64,000 nt of DNA from the NCBI GenBank assembly GCA_017302135.1, contig JAFLDZ010000002.1, positions 62,001 to 126,000 of the forward strand, read 5' to 3'. Source of the DNA: Lysobacterales bacterium. Lineage in GTDB: Bacteria > Pseudomonadota > Gammaproteobacteria > Xanthomonadales > Xanthomonadaceae. How positions within the stretch are numbered: position 1 is the stretch's first letter; every line of letters begins with the position of its first letter. Below, piece by piece: positions 23,020 to 33,298 of the stretch. The position numbers and the translations under genes were made by a program. Under the pieces are notes generated by a model. The model worked only from the letters and a program-made list of their open reading frames with translations, was not told the DNA's origin and searched no databases.

Positions 23020-23469
23020 TCAGCGGTTGTGCAGATCGCCCAGTGGACCTGCCTGCGAGGCGAAGTATGCGGCGAGGTCGGCAATCCCCTGGTCGTCGAG
23101 CTTGCCAGCCTCAGCGGCGCCCTTGATCTGGACAGCCATCAGCGCATGGTCTCGACCACCGTCGCGATACTGCTGGATCGTATGGAAGAGGTAGTCCTGG
23201 TATTGACCGGCGAGGACCGGATAGGTCGGATCGATCGGCTTGGCGCCGCCAGCACCATGGCAGTCCACACACGCCTGACCGGTCGTGCTCAACTTCTTGT
23301 CGACCGCGATCAGCGCGCCGCGGGCCGCGTCGCCATCGTAGGCATCGATGTGCTGGTGTCCAGCCTTGTGGGGCTCGCCTTCCGCAGCCGGCGCTTCGCT
23401 TTTCGAGCAGGCAGCAAGAACAAGGCTGATAGCTATGGTCAAGGCGATCGCAAGGGGGCGTTTCATCAT
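23020..23469 (-). CDS. c-type cytochrome lipoprotein
   Basis: 149 residues from the ATG at 23469. An alternative GTG start at 23484 overlaps the upstream stop as GTGA. The signal peptide ends in the lipobox LAAC, so it is probably a lipid-anchored periplasmic protein. One heme site is present (CVDCH) with a likely axial Met in HALMAVQ. It belongs to the class I c4/c5-like cytochromes with the tail IADLAAYFASQ. A short His-rich stretch (HKAGHQHIDAYDGD) precedes the heme domain. With the upstream gene it forms a two-gene operon of single-heme cytochromes, probably electron donors to a terminal oxidase. Confidence 0.88.
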   Translation of the reverse strand: MMKRPLAIALTIAISLVLAACSKSEAPAAEGEPHKAGHQHIDAYDGDAARGALIAVDKKLSTTGQACVDCHGAGGAKPIDPTYPVLAGQYQDYLFHTIQQYRDGGRDHALMAVQIKGAAEAGKLDDQGIADLAAYFASQAGPLGDLHNR

Positions 23470-23480
23470 ACGGGCGGCGC

Positions 23481-23834
23481 TCACTTCTTCAGACTCGAAA
23501 GATAGGCGGCGATATCGGCGATGTCCTGCTCGGAAAAGCTCTGCCCTTGCGCCTGCATGGTCGGGTGCTTGCGCGAACCCTGCTTGTACGCTGTCAACGA
23601 ATTGACCAGATACTCGGGCGTCTGGCCGGTGATTTTGGGCACCTGGTAATTCGGGTAGGCATTCTTGTAGCCGGTGACGCCGTGGCAGCCCTGACAGGTG
23701 TAGGTCAGTTGTTTGCCTTTCTCGGCGGATCCGGCGGTGGAAGTCTGCGCATGCGCCGATAGCGATGCGAAGAGGACAAGGCAGCCGGCGAGCAGCGGAA
23801 AACGATTCGGCGATCGGATCATGTCTGGCGTCAT
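23481..23834 (-). CDS. Periplasmic c-type cytochrome
   Basis: 117 residues; ATG at 23834, or the second ATG at 23822 which gives a better signal peptide (cleavage after LSAHA). One heme-binding CQGCH and a likely axial Met (HPTMQAQ); C-terminal IADIAAYLSSL is typical of cytochrome c4/c553-type domains. It overlaps the next gene's alternative GTG by four bases, which suggests coupled translation. Its partner oxidase or dehydrogenase is not in the window. Confidence 0.88.
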   Translation of the reverse strand: MTPDMIRSPNRFPLLAGCLVLFASLSAHAQTSTAGSAEKGKQLTYTCQGCHGVTGYKNAYPNYQVPKITGQTPEYLVNSLTAYKQGSRKHPTMQAQGQSFSEQDIADIAAYLSSLKK

Positions 23835-24154
23835 GTGTCTGGCGTCATGTCAGGGCAGTGGTGTCGGGCGTGACTTCGGGATTCGGACACAGGCTTCGTA
23901 CGGCTTGGCGTGTCGTTAGAGATCCACACCGAGCACCGTCGCGAGCGTGCAAGTTGAACAGTATAGCGTGAGCCCAAACCGTGTCATGTCCTTTGTCGCG
24001 TTCTGGTCCGCGAGAGGCGGTTGTCCGGGCATGATGATGGGCTGCCCCTGTCGTTTGGACGCATGCGCATGACCCGGGTCACCATGACCTCTGGCCGATG
24101 CTGAGCGCTGAAGGGTGATATACCTTGATACAACACCTCACAACCATCCAGACG
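23835..24154. other. Intergenic region with a small palindrome
   Basis: 320 bases between the divergent cytochrome and efflux operons. An imperfect operator-like inverted repeat GGTCA-CCA-TGACC lies at 24077-24089, about 65 bases before the efflux start, and might bind a regulator. No gene was seen. Confidence 0.4.
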
Positions 24155-25312
24155 ATGCCCACAATGCCTTCTGCTCCCACGTTGCGCTCACCGGTCACCA
24201 TCGCCTGTGCCCGTCTTCTCGGTATCGCGATCCTGGCCAGCTGCCTGGTACTGACCGCATGCAAATCCGGCGCTGAAGGCGATGCCGACAAGGCCAAGAC
24301 CGAAGCCGAACAGAAAGCCGCCCAGGACACCGTACCTGTGGAAGTCGCACGGGTCTCGCGACAGGCGATCGCCGCCAGTTACACGGGAACTGCGCCCCTG
24401 GAAGCCCGGGGCGAGTCGCAGGTCGTCGCCAAGACCTCCGGCGTCGCGCTGCAGGTACTGGTCGAAGTCGGCCAGCAGGTAAGGGCAGGACAAGTGCTGA
24501 TCCGACTCGACTCCGACCGTGCCGCGTTGCAGGCCGCACAGAGCGCGGCGCAGATGCGCAAACTCGAGGCCAACTACAACCGTTCGCTGCAGTTGTCCAA
24601 GCAGCAGATGGTCAGTGCCAACGATCTTGACCAGCTCAAGTTCGATCTCGAGAACGCGCGTGCCGTGAATCGCCTCGCGAATCTCGAAATGTCCTACGCC
24701 AACGTGACCGCGCCGATCGCCGGTGTGATCGCCGAGCGCTCGATCAAGGCCGGCAACTTCGTGCAGATCAATACGCCGATTTTCCGCATCGTCGACACCT
24801 CGCGACTGGAAGCCACGCTCAATGTCCCCGAGCGCGAATTGGCCACCCTCAAAGCCGGCTTGCCGGTGCAGCTCCAGGTCGATGCTTTGCCCGGGCGGCC
24901 GTTCCTGGGCCGCGTCGATCGCGTCGCGCCGGTGATTGACTCCGGTAGCGGCACGTTCCGGGTGATCTGTGCGTTCGAAAGCGGCGGCCTGCTGCAGCCG
25001 GGCATGTTCGGTCGGATCAAGATCGACTACGACCAACGTGCCGATGCGCTGGTGGTGCCGCGCGTCGCGCTGCTCGACGATGAGGGCGACCCGGCGGTAT
25101 TCGCGGTGAAGAGCGGCAAGGCTGCACGCGTGCCGGTGAAACTGGGCTACATCGACGGGCAATGGGCGGAAATCCGTTCGGGATTGGCCGAAGGCGCCCA
25201 GGTGGTGGTCGCGGGCAAGACTGCGTTACGTGACGGCACGCTGGTCCAGGTGCTCGGCGCGCCCGGCGCGAAGCCGGCGGTCGCAGCGACACCCGCGGCG
25301 AAGCAGAACTGA
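24155..25312 (+). CDS. RND efflux periplasmic adaptor (membrane fusion protein)
   Basis: 385 residues from the ATG at 24155 (ATG at 24164 and TTG at 24125 are alternatives). Signal peptide with lipobox LTAC, then the HlyD/AcrA pattern: a lipoyl half-motif (VVAKTSGVALQVLVEVGQQV), a short coiled-coil hairpin (about 100-150), the second lipoyl half (YANVTAPIAGVIAERSI) and beta-barrel and membrane-proximal domains ending in GLAEGAQVVVAG. It bridges the inner-membrane pump to an outer-membrane channel. First gene of a three-gene operon; 31 bases to the next. Confidence 0.93.
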   Translation: MPTMPSAPTLRSPVTIACARLLGIAILASCLVLTACKSGAEGDADKAKTEAEQKAAQDTVPVEVARVSRQAIAASYTGTAPLEARGESQVVAKTSGVALQVLVEVGQQVRAGQVLIRLDSDRAALQAAQSAAQMRKLEANYNRSLQLSKQQMVSANDLDQLKFDLENARAVNRLANLEMSYANVTAPIAGVIAERSIKAGNFVQINTPIFRIVDTSRLEATLNVPERELATLKAGLPVQLQVDALPGRPFLGRVDRVAPVIDSGSGTFRVICAFESGGLLQPGMFGRIKIDYDQRADALVVPRVALLDDEGDPAVFAVKSGKAARVPVKLGYIDGQWAEIRSGLAEGAQVVVAGKTALRDGTLVQVLGAPGAKPAVAATPAAKQN

Positions 25313-25343
25313 GCCCGGGGGCGACGTGAGCAAGGACAACACA

Positions 25344-28300
25344 ATGCACGAGTCGACGGGCCCGTTCAATCTCGTCGAGTTCTCGACGCGGCGGCGCGTC
25401 ACCGTCGCGATGATGACCATCACGCTGGTGTTGTTCGGCGTGATCGCGCTCGGCGATCTCAAAGTCAACCTGTTGCCGGACCTGAGCTATCCGACGCTCA
25501 CGGTACGCACCGAGTACACCGGAGCAGCGCCTTCCGAAATCGAAACCCTGATCAGCGAGCCGGTGGAAGAGGCCGTAGGCGTGGTCAAGGGTCTGCGCAA
25601 GCTCAAATCGGTCTCGCGCACGGGCCAGAGCGATGTCGTGCTCGAGTTCGCGTGGGGCACCGACATGGACCAGGCCAGTCTGGAGGTGCGCGACAAGATG
25701 GAAGTCGTGTTTCTGCCGCTGGAAGCCAAAAAGCCCGTGTTGCTGCGCTTCAATCCATCGACCGAGCCGATCCTGCGCCTCGCGCTGTCGCCGAAGGTCG
25801 CTGGCGACGAGGCCGATGCGATCCGTCGGCTGACCGATCTGCGTCGCTATGCCGACGATGATCTGAAAAAGAAACTCGAACCGGTCGACGGTGTGGCTGC
25901 GGTCAAGGTCGGCGGTGGTCTGGAGGACGAAATCCAGGTCGATATCGACCAGCAGAAGCTCGCCCAGCTCAATCTGCCGATCTCGACGGTCGTGAGCCGT
26001 CTTCAGCAGGAAAACATCAATATCTCCGGCGGCCGCCTTGAGGAAGGCTCGCAGCGTTACCTCGTGCGAACCGTCAACCAGTTCGCCAGCGTCGCCGAAA
26101 TGCGCGAGATGCTGGTCACGACGCAATCCGGCGGCGCCAACGCGGCCGATAGCGCTGCGCAGCAGATGGCCCGCGTCGCGGCCGCCAGCGGCGATGCGGC
26201 CTCGATGGCCGCTGCGGCATCGGTACAGAATTCGAACTCCGGATCCTCTTCGGCAGTGGCCGGCGGCATGCCGATACGGTTGAAGGATGTCGCCGATGTA
26301 CGCCAAGGCTACAAAGAACGCGAAGCGATCATCCGACTGGCCGGCAAGGAAGCGGTCGAACTGGCGATCTACAAGGAAGGCGACGCCAACACCGTTGCCA
26401 CCGCCGACGCGATCGCCGCGCAGCTCAAGAGGATCGAGGAACAGATCCCGGACGATGTCGAGCTGACGACCATCGACGACCAGTCGCAATTCATCCGCAA
26501 TGCGATCAGCGACGTCAAGAAGGATGCGGTGATCGGTGGTCTGCTCGCGATCCTCATCATTTTCCTGTTCCTGCGCGACGGCTGGAGCACGTTCGTGATC
26601 TCGCTGTCGCTGCCGGTCTCGATCGTCGCGACCTTTTTCTTCATGGGCCAGTTCGATCTCAGCCTCAATGTGATGTCGCTGGGTGGATTGGCGTTGGCGA
26701 CCGGTCTTGTGGTCGACGACTCGATCGTGGTGCTCGAAAGCATCGCCAAGGCGCGAGAACGCGGGCTGGGCATACTCGAAGCCGCGATCCAGGGCACCCG
26801 CGAAGTGAGCATGGCCGTCGTCGCGTCCACCTTGACCACGATCGCTGTATTCCTACCGCTGGTGTTCGTGCAGGGCATCGCCGGCCAGCTGTTCCGCGAC
26901 CAGGCGCTGACCGTTGCGATCGCGATCGCGATTTCGCTTGTGGTATCGATGACGTTGATCCCGATGCTCAGTGCGCTGAAAGGGCGCCCGGCATCAGGCT
27001 ATGCCGACGAGCCACCGCATCCGGCCTGGCAGCCGGAGTCGCGCGTGCTCAAGCCTTTGGCGGTGGCCGAGCGCGGCTTCGGTATCGGCGTTCGCGGTTT
27101 CTTCTTCGGGCTTGCGTGGCTGGTGGTCAAGATCTGGCGTGGTCTCTGTGCCGTGATTGGCCCGGTCATGCGCAAACTCAGCGACCTCGCGATGTCGCCA
27201 TATTCGCGCGCCGAACGCAGCTATCTGCGCCTGTTGCCTGCAGCGCTGACCCGGCCGACGCTGGTGCTGGCTGCGGCGGCCATCGCGTTCGTCGGGACCT
27301 TGGCGCTGGTGCCGATGCTCGGCGCGGACCTGATCCCGCAGTTGGCGCAGGACCGGTTCGAAATGACGGTCAAACTGCCGCCCGGCACGCCCTTGAGTAC
27401 GACCGATGCTCTGGTGCGCGACCTGCAGCTCAAGCACAGCAAGGACGACGGTATCCGTACGGTGTTCGGTGTCAGCGGCAGCGGCACGCGTCTGGACGCC
27501 AATCCGACCGAAAGCGGCGAGAACATCGGCAAGCTCACCGTGGTGATGGCCGATGGCGGCAGCAAGGAGATAGAAGCAGCGGAAACCGATCGCTTGCGTC
27601 GCACCATTGCGGAAACTCCGGAAGCGCAGGTCGACTTCGCCCGCCCGGAATTGTTCAGTTTCTCGACACCGCTGGAGATCGAACTGCGCGGCCAGGATCT
27701 GGCATCCATCGAACGCGCCGGTCAGCAGATGGCGGCGATGCTGCGGGCCAACCCGCACTACGCCGACGTCAAATCGACGGTGGAGCAGGGCTTTCCTGAG
27801 ATCCAGATCCGCTTCGATCAGGATCGTGCCGGTGCACTGGGCCTCAGCACGCGGCAGATCGCCGATGCGGTGGTGCAGAAGGTGCGCGGCGAAGTGGCCA
27901 CCCGCTACAGCTTCCGCGATCGCAAGATCGACGTGCTGGTACGCGCCCGGGAATCGGATCGTTCGTCGCTGGAAGATATCAAGCGCCTGATCGTCAATCC
28001 GGGCAGCAACCGCCCGGTGACGCTCGATGCGGTGGCCGAAGTGGTCGCCACTACCGGTCCCAGCGAGATCCATCGTGCCGATCAGGTGCGCGTGGCGATC
28101 GTCTCGTCGAACCTGCGCGATATCGACCTCGGCGCCGCTGTTCGCGAAGTCGACCAGATGGTCGCGGAGAAGCCATTCGATGCTGACGTGCGCATGCACA
28201 TCGGCGGCCAGGGCGAAGAACTGAAAGAGTCGATCAATTCACTGCTGTTCGCCTTCGCGCTGGCGGTGTTTCTCGTCTATCTGGTGATGGCCTCCCAGTT

Positions 28301-28838
28301 CGAATCGTTGCTGCATCCCTTCGTCATCCTGTTCACCATTCCGCTGGCGATGGTCGGCGCGGTGCTGGCCTTGTTGTTGACCGGTTCAACGGTTTCGGTC
28401 GTTGTCTTCATCGGTCTGATTCTGTTGGTCGGTCTGGTGACCAAGAATGCGATCATCCTCATCGACAAGGTCAACCAACTGCGCGAGGATGGCGTCGCCA
28501 AACGCGACGCGCTGGTCGAAGGCGCGCGTTCGCGTCTGCGTCCGATCATCATGACGACGCTGTGCACGCTGTTCGGCTTCCTGCCGCTTGCGCTGGCCTT
28601 CGGCGAAGGTGCGGAAGTACGCTCGCCGATGGCGATCACGGTGATCGGCGGCCTGCTGGTATCCACGCTGCTCACGCTGGTGGTGATTCCGGTGGTCTAC
28701 GACCTGCTCGATCGCCGCGCCGACGATTATTACCTCGAACGCGGCCGCATTGCGCGTCGCGATGCGATCGAAGCGGCCGACGCCATCGGCCATGAGTCCG
28801 ATACGATCCCGGGCGAGGGCAGGGAGGGCGCGACATGA
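25344..28838 (+). CDS. RND-family efflux transporter, first subunit
   Basis: 1164 residues from the ATG at 25344 (GTG at 25326 is possible). The N-terminus FNLVEFSTRRRVTVAMMTIT begins the first transmembrane helix. The RND pattern of 12 helices in two halves with large periplasmic porter loops is present; the proton-relay region is in GLALATGLVVDDSIVV. About residues 260-310 form an Ala/Ser/Gly/Asn-rich insertion in the first porter loop, which is unusual and makes the protein longer than AcrB (1049). A second soluble, charged linker precedes the second half. Substrate unknown. Confidence 0.92.
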   Translation: MHESTGPFNLVEFSTRRRVTVAMMTITLVLFGVIALGDLKVNLLPDLSYPTLTVRTEYTGAAPSEIETLISEPVEEAVGVVKGLRKLKSVSRTGQSDVVLEFAWGTDMDQASLEVRDKMEVVFLPLEAKKPVLLRFNPSTEPILRLALSPKVAGDEADAIRRLTDLRRYADDDLKKKLEPVDGVAAVKVGGGLEDEIQVDIDQQKLAQLNLPISTVVSRLQQENINISGGRLEEGSQRYLVRTVNQFASVAEMREMLVTTQSGGANAADSAAQQMARVAAASGDAASMAAAASVQNSNSGSSSAVAGGMPIRLKDVADVRQGYKEREAIIRLAGKEAVELAIYKEGDANTVATADAIAAQLKRIEEQIPDDVELTTIDDQSQFIRNAISDVKKDAVIGGLLAILIIFLFLRDGWSTFVISLSLPVSIVATFFFMGQFDLSLNVMSLGGLALATGLVVDDSIVVLESIAKARERGLGILEAAIQGTREVSMAVVASTLTTIAVFLPLVFVQGIAGQLFRDQALTVAIAIAISLVVSMTLIPMLSALKGRPASGYADEPPHPAWQPESRVLKPLAVAERGFGIGVRGFFFGLAWLVVKIWRGLCAVIGPVMRKLSDLAMSPYSRAERSYLRLLPAALTRPTLVLAAAAIAFVGTLALVPMLGADLIPQLAQDRFEMTVKLPPGTPLSTTDALVRDLQLKHSKDDGIRTVFGVSGSGTRLDANPTESGENIGKLTVVMADGGSKEIEAAETDRLRRTIAETPEAQVDFARPELFSFSTPLEIELRGQDLASIERAGQQMAAMLRANPHYADVKSTVEQGFPEIQIRFDQDRAGALGLSTRQIADAVVQKVRGEVATRYSFRDRKIDVLVRARESDRSSLEDIKRLIVNPGSNRPVTLDAVAEVVATTGPSEIHRADQVRVAIVSSNLRDIDLGAAVREVDQMVAEKPFDADVRMHIGGQGEELKESINSLLFAFALAVFLVYLVMASQFESLLHPFVILFTIPLAMVGAVLALLLTGSTVSVVVFIGLILLVGLVTKNAIILIDKVNQLREDGVAKRDALVEGARSRLRPIIMTTLCTLFGFLPLALAFGEGAEVRSPMAITVIGGLLVSTLLTLVVIPVVYDLLDRRADDYYLERGRIARRDAIEAADAIGHESDTIPGEGREGAT

Positions 28839-31800
28839 GTGTCGCCGAGCTCAGCATCCGTCGACCGGTCACGGCAGTGATGCTGTTCGTGTCCCTGTTC
28901 GTGATCGGCCTGATCGCTGCGCTGAGATTGCCTCTGGAAGCATTCCCCGAAGTGTCGCCGCCTTTCATCTTCGTGCAGATGCCGTATTCCGGCTCCACGC
29001 CCGAGGAAGTCGAGCGTACGGTGCTACGACCGGTAGAAGAAGCGATTTCGACGATGTCCGGGGTCAAGCGCATGGATTCCTCGGCGCGTGCCGATGGCGC
29101 CAATGTGTTTCTGCAGTTTTCGGACTGGGATCGGGATGTGGCGATCGCGGCATCGGAAGCGCGCGAACGGATCGACGCGATCCGCGACGATCTTCCGGAC
29201 GATCTGCAGCGCTATTTCGTGATGAAGTTCTCGACCACCGATCAGCCGGTCTTGCGCGTGCGTCTGGCCGCGCAGAGCGATCTGACCGGGGCGTACGACA
29301 TGATCGAGCGCGAGTTCAAACGCAGGCTCGAGCGCATCCCGGGCGTCGCGCGCGTCGAAATTTCGGGTGCGCCGCCGAACGAAGTGGAGATCGCGGTCGA
29401 TCCGGATCGACTCACCGCGCATGGCGTCGGCATCAATGACCTGAACATGCGTCTGCAGGCGGTCAATTTCTCCGTGTCCGCCGGGCAGATCAACGATGGC
29501 GGCCAGCGCATGCGCGTGCAGCCGATCGGCGAGCTCGGCGATCTCGACCAGCTGCGCGATCTGGTGGTCGACGGCAAGGGTACGCGCCTGCGCGACATCG
29601 CCGATGTCCGTTTCAAGCCGTCGCGGATGAACTATGGCCGTCGTCTCGACGGTCGGCCTGCAGTCGGCATCGACGTGTTCAAGGAGCGCAACGCCAACCT
29701 CGTCGAGGTATCGCGCAACGCGCTGAACGAAGTGGAGAACATCCGCAAAGAGCCGGCGCTGCAGGATGTACAGATCAAGGTCATCGACAATCAAGGCGAC
29801 AACGTCACCAGATCGCTGCTGGATCTGGCGGAAGCCGGCCTGATCGGCTTGCTGCTGTCGATCGCCGTGCTGTACTTCTTCCTGCGTCACTGGGCGTCGA
29901 CGCTGATGGTCACCTTGGCGATTCCGATCTGTTTCGTGATCACCCTCGGTTTCATGTATTTCTTCGGCGTCACCCTGAATATCCTGTCGATGATGGGATT
30001 GCTGCTGGCGATCGGCATGCTGGTCGACAACGCGGTCGTCGTGGTCGAGAGCATCTACCAGGAGCGCGAAAAGAATCCGGGCAACCCTCGTCTGGCATCG
30101 ATTCTCGGCACGCGGCACGTCGCCATTGCGCTGTCCGCCGGCACCCTCTGCCATTGCATCGTGTTTCTGCCGAATCTGTTCGGCGAAAGCAATTTCATCA
30201 GCATCTACATGTCGCAGATCGCGATCACGATCTCGGTTTCGCTCCTGGCTTCGTGGCTGGTCGCCGTAAGCCTGATCCCGATGGCTTCGGCGAGGATGAA
30301 AACGCCTCCTGTGGTGCGCAGCGAAAGCGGCTTCATTCCTCGCCTGCAGCGCCGTTATGCGCAGTTGTTGCGCTGGTCGCTGGAACATCGAGGGAAGAGC
30401 ATCCTGGGTATCCTGCTGATCATTCTCGTCAGCCTGATTCCGATGAAGATGACCAAGGTCAACATGTTCGGCGGAGACCAGGGCGGCGAAGCCAGTGTCT
30501 ACTATCAGTTCAAGGGTAGTTTCACCAAAGAACAGATGTCGGATGAAGTTCTCATGGTCGAAAATTTCCTGAACGCCAACCGCAAGCGCTTCCATATTCA
30601 ACAGCTGTATTCGTGGTACAGCGAGGACGGCGGCGCATCGACCATGATCACCTTCGACATCGAGAAGGCCGATAAGCTCAAGCCGCTCATCGACACCTTG
30701 AGCAAGGAATTGCCGAAGTCGGCGCGCGCGACGATCGGGATCGGCAACAATGACGGCCCGGGCGGTGGCGGCGGCGGCCCCAACGCCCAGAGCCTCCAGG
30801 TGCGCCTGATCGGCGATTCGACCCAAACGTTGCGCGAGCTTGCGGACGACGTGATTCCGATTCTCGCCAGAGCGCCCGGTTTGCGCGACGTGCGCATCGA
30901 TGCCGGAGATCAGAACAGCGAACTGTCGATGCGCGTGGACCGAGAGCGGGCTGCGGCTTTCGGTTTCAGCGCGGAAGACGTTTCGCGCTTCGTTGGTCTC
31001 GCTCTGCGTGGCGCCCCGCTGCGCGAATTCAAGCGCGGTGAGAACGAGGTGCCTGTTTGGGTACGGTTCGCCGGGGCCGAGAAGTACGGCGTCGCCGATG
31101 TTGCGGCGTTCACCGTGCGCTCGCCGGACGGCCGTATGGTGCCGTTGCTGGCGATGGTCGATGTCTCCGTAAAGCCTGCCGCGACCGAAATCTCTCGCGC
31201 CAACCGGCAGACCGCGCTGACGATCCAGGCGAATCTGGTCGACAAAGTGACGCCGGAGGATGCGCGCAAGACCATCGAAGAAACCTTGAAAAAAGTTTCG
31301 TTTCCGGCCGGCTACAGTTTTACCTTCGACCAGAGCAACGGCTTCGACGACGGCGAAGCGATGCAGCAGATGATGTTCAATCTGATCATCGCGCTGGTGA
31401 TGATCTATGTGGTGATGGCAGCGGTATTCGAGTCGCTGATGTTCCCTGCAGCGATCATGTCCGGCGTACTGTTCTCGGTGTTCGGCGTGTTCTGGCTGTT
31501 CTGGTTGACGTCAACCGAGTTCAATATCATGGCCTTCATCGGCATTCTGGTGCTGATGGGCGTCGTGGTGAACAACGGAATCGTGATGATCGAGCACATC
31601 AACAACCTGCGACGACGCGGCATGTCGCGCACCGATGCGCTGGTCGAAGGCAGTCGCGAACGCCTGCGCCCGATCCTGATGACGATGGGGACGGCGATCC
31701 TTGCGATGGTGCCGATCGCGATGGGCAACACGCAGATGGGCGGCGATGGCCCGTCTTACTTCCCGATGGCCCGCGCGATCGCTGGAGGCTTGGCGTTCTC

Positions 31801-31942
31801 GACGATCGTCAGCTTGCTGTTCCTGCCGACGATCTACGCGATCCTCGACGATATGCGCGCCGCAACCGGGCGTACGATCCTGCGTGCCCGAGGCAAGCAG
31901 GGCGTACCGGTGGCAGCGGTTGCCGCCATCGACGTCGAATGA
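28835..31942 (+). CDS. RND-family efflux transporter, second subunit
   Basis: 1035 residues, the normal length for an AcrB-like pump. Starts MSVAELSIRRPVTAVMLF and overlaps the first RND gene by four bases (ATGA), indicating coupled translation. The helix-4 relay region reads GLLLAIGMLVDNAVVVVES. A glycine patch (PGGGGGGP near residue 650) is in the second porter loop. Two different RND subunits with one adaptor recall MdtABC, where the pump is a heterotrimer. No outer-membrane channel gene follows; a TolC-like protein must come from elsewhere. Confidence 0.93.
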   Translation: MSVAELSIRRPVTAVMLFVSLFVIGLIAALRLPLEAFPEVSPPFIFVQMPYSGSTPEEVERTVLRPVEEAISTMSGVKRMDSSARADGANVFLQFSDWDRDVAIAASEARERIDAIRDDLPDDLQRYFVMKFSTTDQPVLRVRLAAQSDLTGAYDMIEREFKRRLERIPGVARVEISGAPPNEVEIAVDPDRLTAHGVGINDLNMRLQAVNFSVSAGQINDGGQRMRVQPIGELGDLDQLRDLVVDGKGTRLRDIADVRFKPSRMNYGRRLDGRPAVGIDVFKERNANLVEVSRNALNEVENIRKEPALQDVQIKVIDNQGDNVTRSLLDLAEAGLIGLLLSIAVLYFFLRHWASTLMVTLAIPICFVITLGFMYFFGVTLNILSMMGLLLAIGMLVDNAVVVVESIYQEREKNPGNPRLASILGTRHVAIALSAGTLCHCIVFLPNLFGESNFISIYMSQIAITISVSLLASWLVAVSLIPMASARMKTPPVVRSESGFIPRLQRRYAQLLRWSLEHRGKSILGILLIILVSLIPMKMTKVNMFGGDQGGEASVYYQFKGSFTKEQMSDEVLMVENFLNANRKRFHIQQLYSWYSEDGGASTMITFDIEKADKLKPLIDTLSKELPKSARATIGIGNNDGPGGGGGGPNAQSLQVRLIGDSTQTLRELADDVIPILARAPGLRDVRIDAGDQNSELSMRVDRERAAAFGFSAEDVSRFVGLALRGAPLREFKRGENEVPVWVRFAGAEKYGVADVAAFTVRSPDGRMVPLLAMVDVSVKPAATEISRANRQTALTIQANLVDKVTPEDARKTIEETLKKVSFPAGYSFTFDQSNGFDDGEAMQQMMFNLIIALVMIYVVMAAVFESLMFPAAIMSGVLFSVFGVFWLFWLTSTEFNIMAFIGILVLMGVVVNNGIVMIEHINNLRRRGMSRTDALVEGSRERLRPILMTMGTAILAMVPIAMGNTQMGGDGPSYFPMARAIAGGLAFSTIVSLLFLPTIYAILDDMRAATGRTILRARGKQGVPVAAVAAIDVE

Positions 31943-31973
31943 TTGCACGCGAGGCGGGGCCTCGCGTGCTGGT

Positions 31974-33227
31974 TCAGGACATCAGTTTTCCGAGAATCCT
32001 TGCGCCACCGATCCAGATGCCGGCCATGCTTCCGAAGTTTGTGAGAAGGAAGTTCAGCAGCGTGCGCGAGACCCGGTTGCGATACCAGCCGCGCAGAGTC
32101 TGCACATCGTCCCTCAATCCCAGGAAGTCGGCGTAGGTCGGTTTGCGGATGCGCGCTTCGACAAGCGCGCTGAAGGTGCCGGTGGGGACGCCCATGCGAA
32201 AGGGCTTGAGCGGTGCGAAAAGGGCAGCGGTCAGGATACTGAGCGGATGTCCGCCTGCGATCAGACAGCCCAGTGCGGCGAGCGAGGACGTGAACATCAC
32301 CCACTGCTTCAGCAGTTCGGTACCCATCTCGAAACCGCCTTGCCAGAAACCGAAACCGATGCCGCCCACGATCAGGCATGTCAACGCGATCTTGAACCAC
32401 GGGATCTTGCTTTTCTTCTGCACGAATTCGAGCGCCGTCCGGATCGATTCGGGCGACTCGGTATCTTCGCGCAGATGCTTGGCCAGTCCTTGCAGATGTC
32501 CGGCACCGACGACCGCCAGCACCTCCCGGCCGTTGCCGTGCGTCTGTATTTCGCGCAGACGCGCAGCCATGTAGGCATCGCGCTCGGCGATGACGGTGTC
32601 GTAGAGCGCCGGGCTGTCGGCGGCGAATTCGCTGAAGCTCGCCTCCAGCATGTCGCCTTCCTTCAAGCCCTCGATCTGTTCGTCGGAGACCTCTTCGTTG
32701 CCGAACAGGGAGGCCATCAGGCCGACGGAGACTTTCGCGCGCCCCCACCAGCCCAGACGCTGCATCGCACGCTTGAAGGTCAGGCCGACATCGCGGTCGA
32801 TCAATTCCAGCGACAGCCCGCGTTCCCGCGCGTCGAGCACGGCGGCCTTGAGTTCGGCGCCGGGCTCGATCCCCAACTGTTCCGCGAGCCGCCGCTGATA
32901 GGCGGCGAGCGCGAGATTCGCGGCGAACACCGCTGTCTTGCCTTCACGCAGCACTTTCACCAGATCGAGTTTGGCGAGCGCATCCGGATCGGTCAGCGCC
33001 TGCGCGCGCTGCGGGTCGAGTTCGACCGCGATGGTGTCGTAATCGCCGGTCGCGATCGCCGCCCGCACCACGTCGACGCTGGTTTTCGATACGTGCGCCG
33101 TACCCAGGAGTGTGTAGCGGACGCCGTCACGCTCGACGATCGCATGGGGCTGACCATGGAGTACGCCACTGCCGACGGGATCCTCTGCGGCGGTGGAAAC
33201 GTCGGTGGTGTGGTCGCTCATCGTCAT
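31974..33227 (-). CDS. TraB/PrgY-family membrane protein
   Basis: 417 residues from the ATG at 33227 (33221 is an alternative). The soluble N-terminal domain carries the TraB-family motifs LLGTAHVSKTS, AVELDPQRAQAL and VVGAGHLQGL, which include conserved Gly-His and Glu residues proposed to form a metallopeptidase-like site. The C-terminal 130 residues contain three or four transmembrane segments (for example WFKIALTCLIVGGIGFGFW). The enterococcal member (PrgY) shuts down a peptide pheromone; the role in Gram-negative bacteria is not known. Convergent with the RND operon. Confidence 0.88.
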   Translation of the reverse strand: MTMSDHTTDVSTAAEDPVGSGVLHGQPHAIVERDGVRYTLLGTAHVSKTSVDVVRAAIATGDYDTIAVELDPQRAQALTDPDALAKLDLVKVLREGKTAVFAANLALAAYQRRLAEQLGIEPGAELKAAVLDARERGLSLELIDRDVGLTFKRAMQRLGWWGRAKVSVGLMASLFGNEEVSDEQIEGLKEGDMLEASFSEFAADSPALYDTVIAERDAYMAARLREIQTHGNGREVLAVVGAGHLQGLAKHLREDTESPESIRTALEFVQKKSKIPWFKIALTCLIVGGIGFGFWQGGFEMGTELLKQWVMFTSSLAALGCLIAGGHPLSILTAALFAPLKPFRMGVPTGTFSALVEARIRKPTYADFLGLRDDVQTLRGWYRNRVSRTLLNFLLTNFGSMAGIWIGGARILGKLMS

Positions 33228-33298
33228 CCGGATGTGGGGAGGGAAGAATCGGCGCTTCCGGCGCCGGGTGTGCGCTGCGTATCGGGCAACGACATCGA

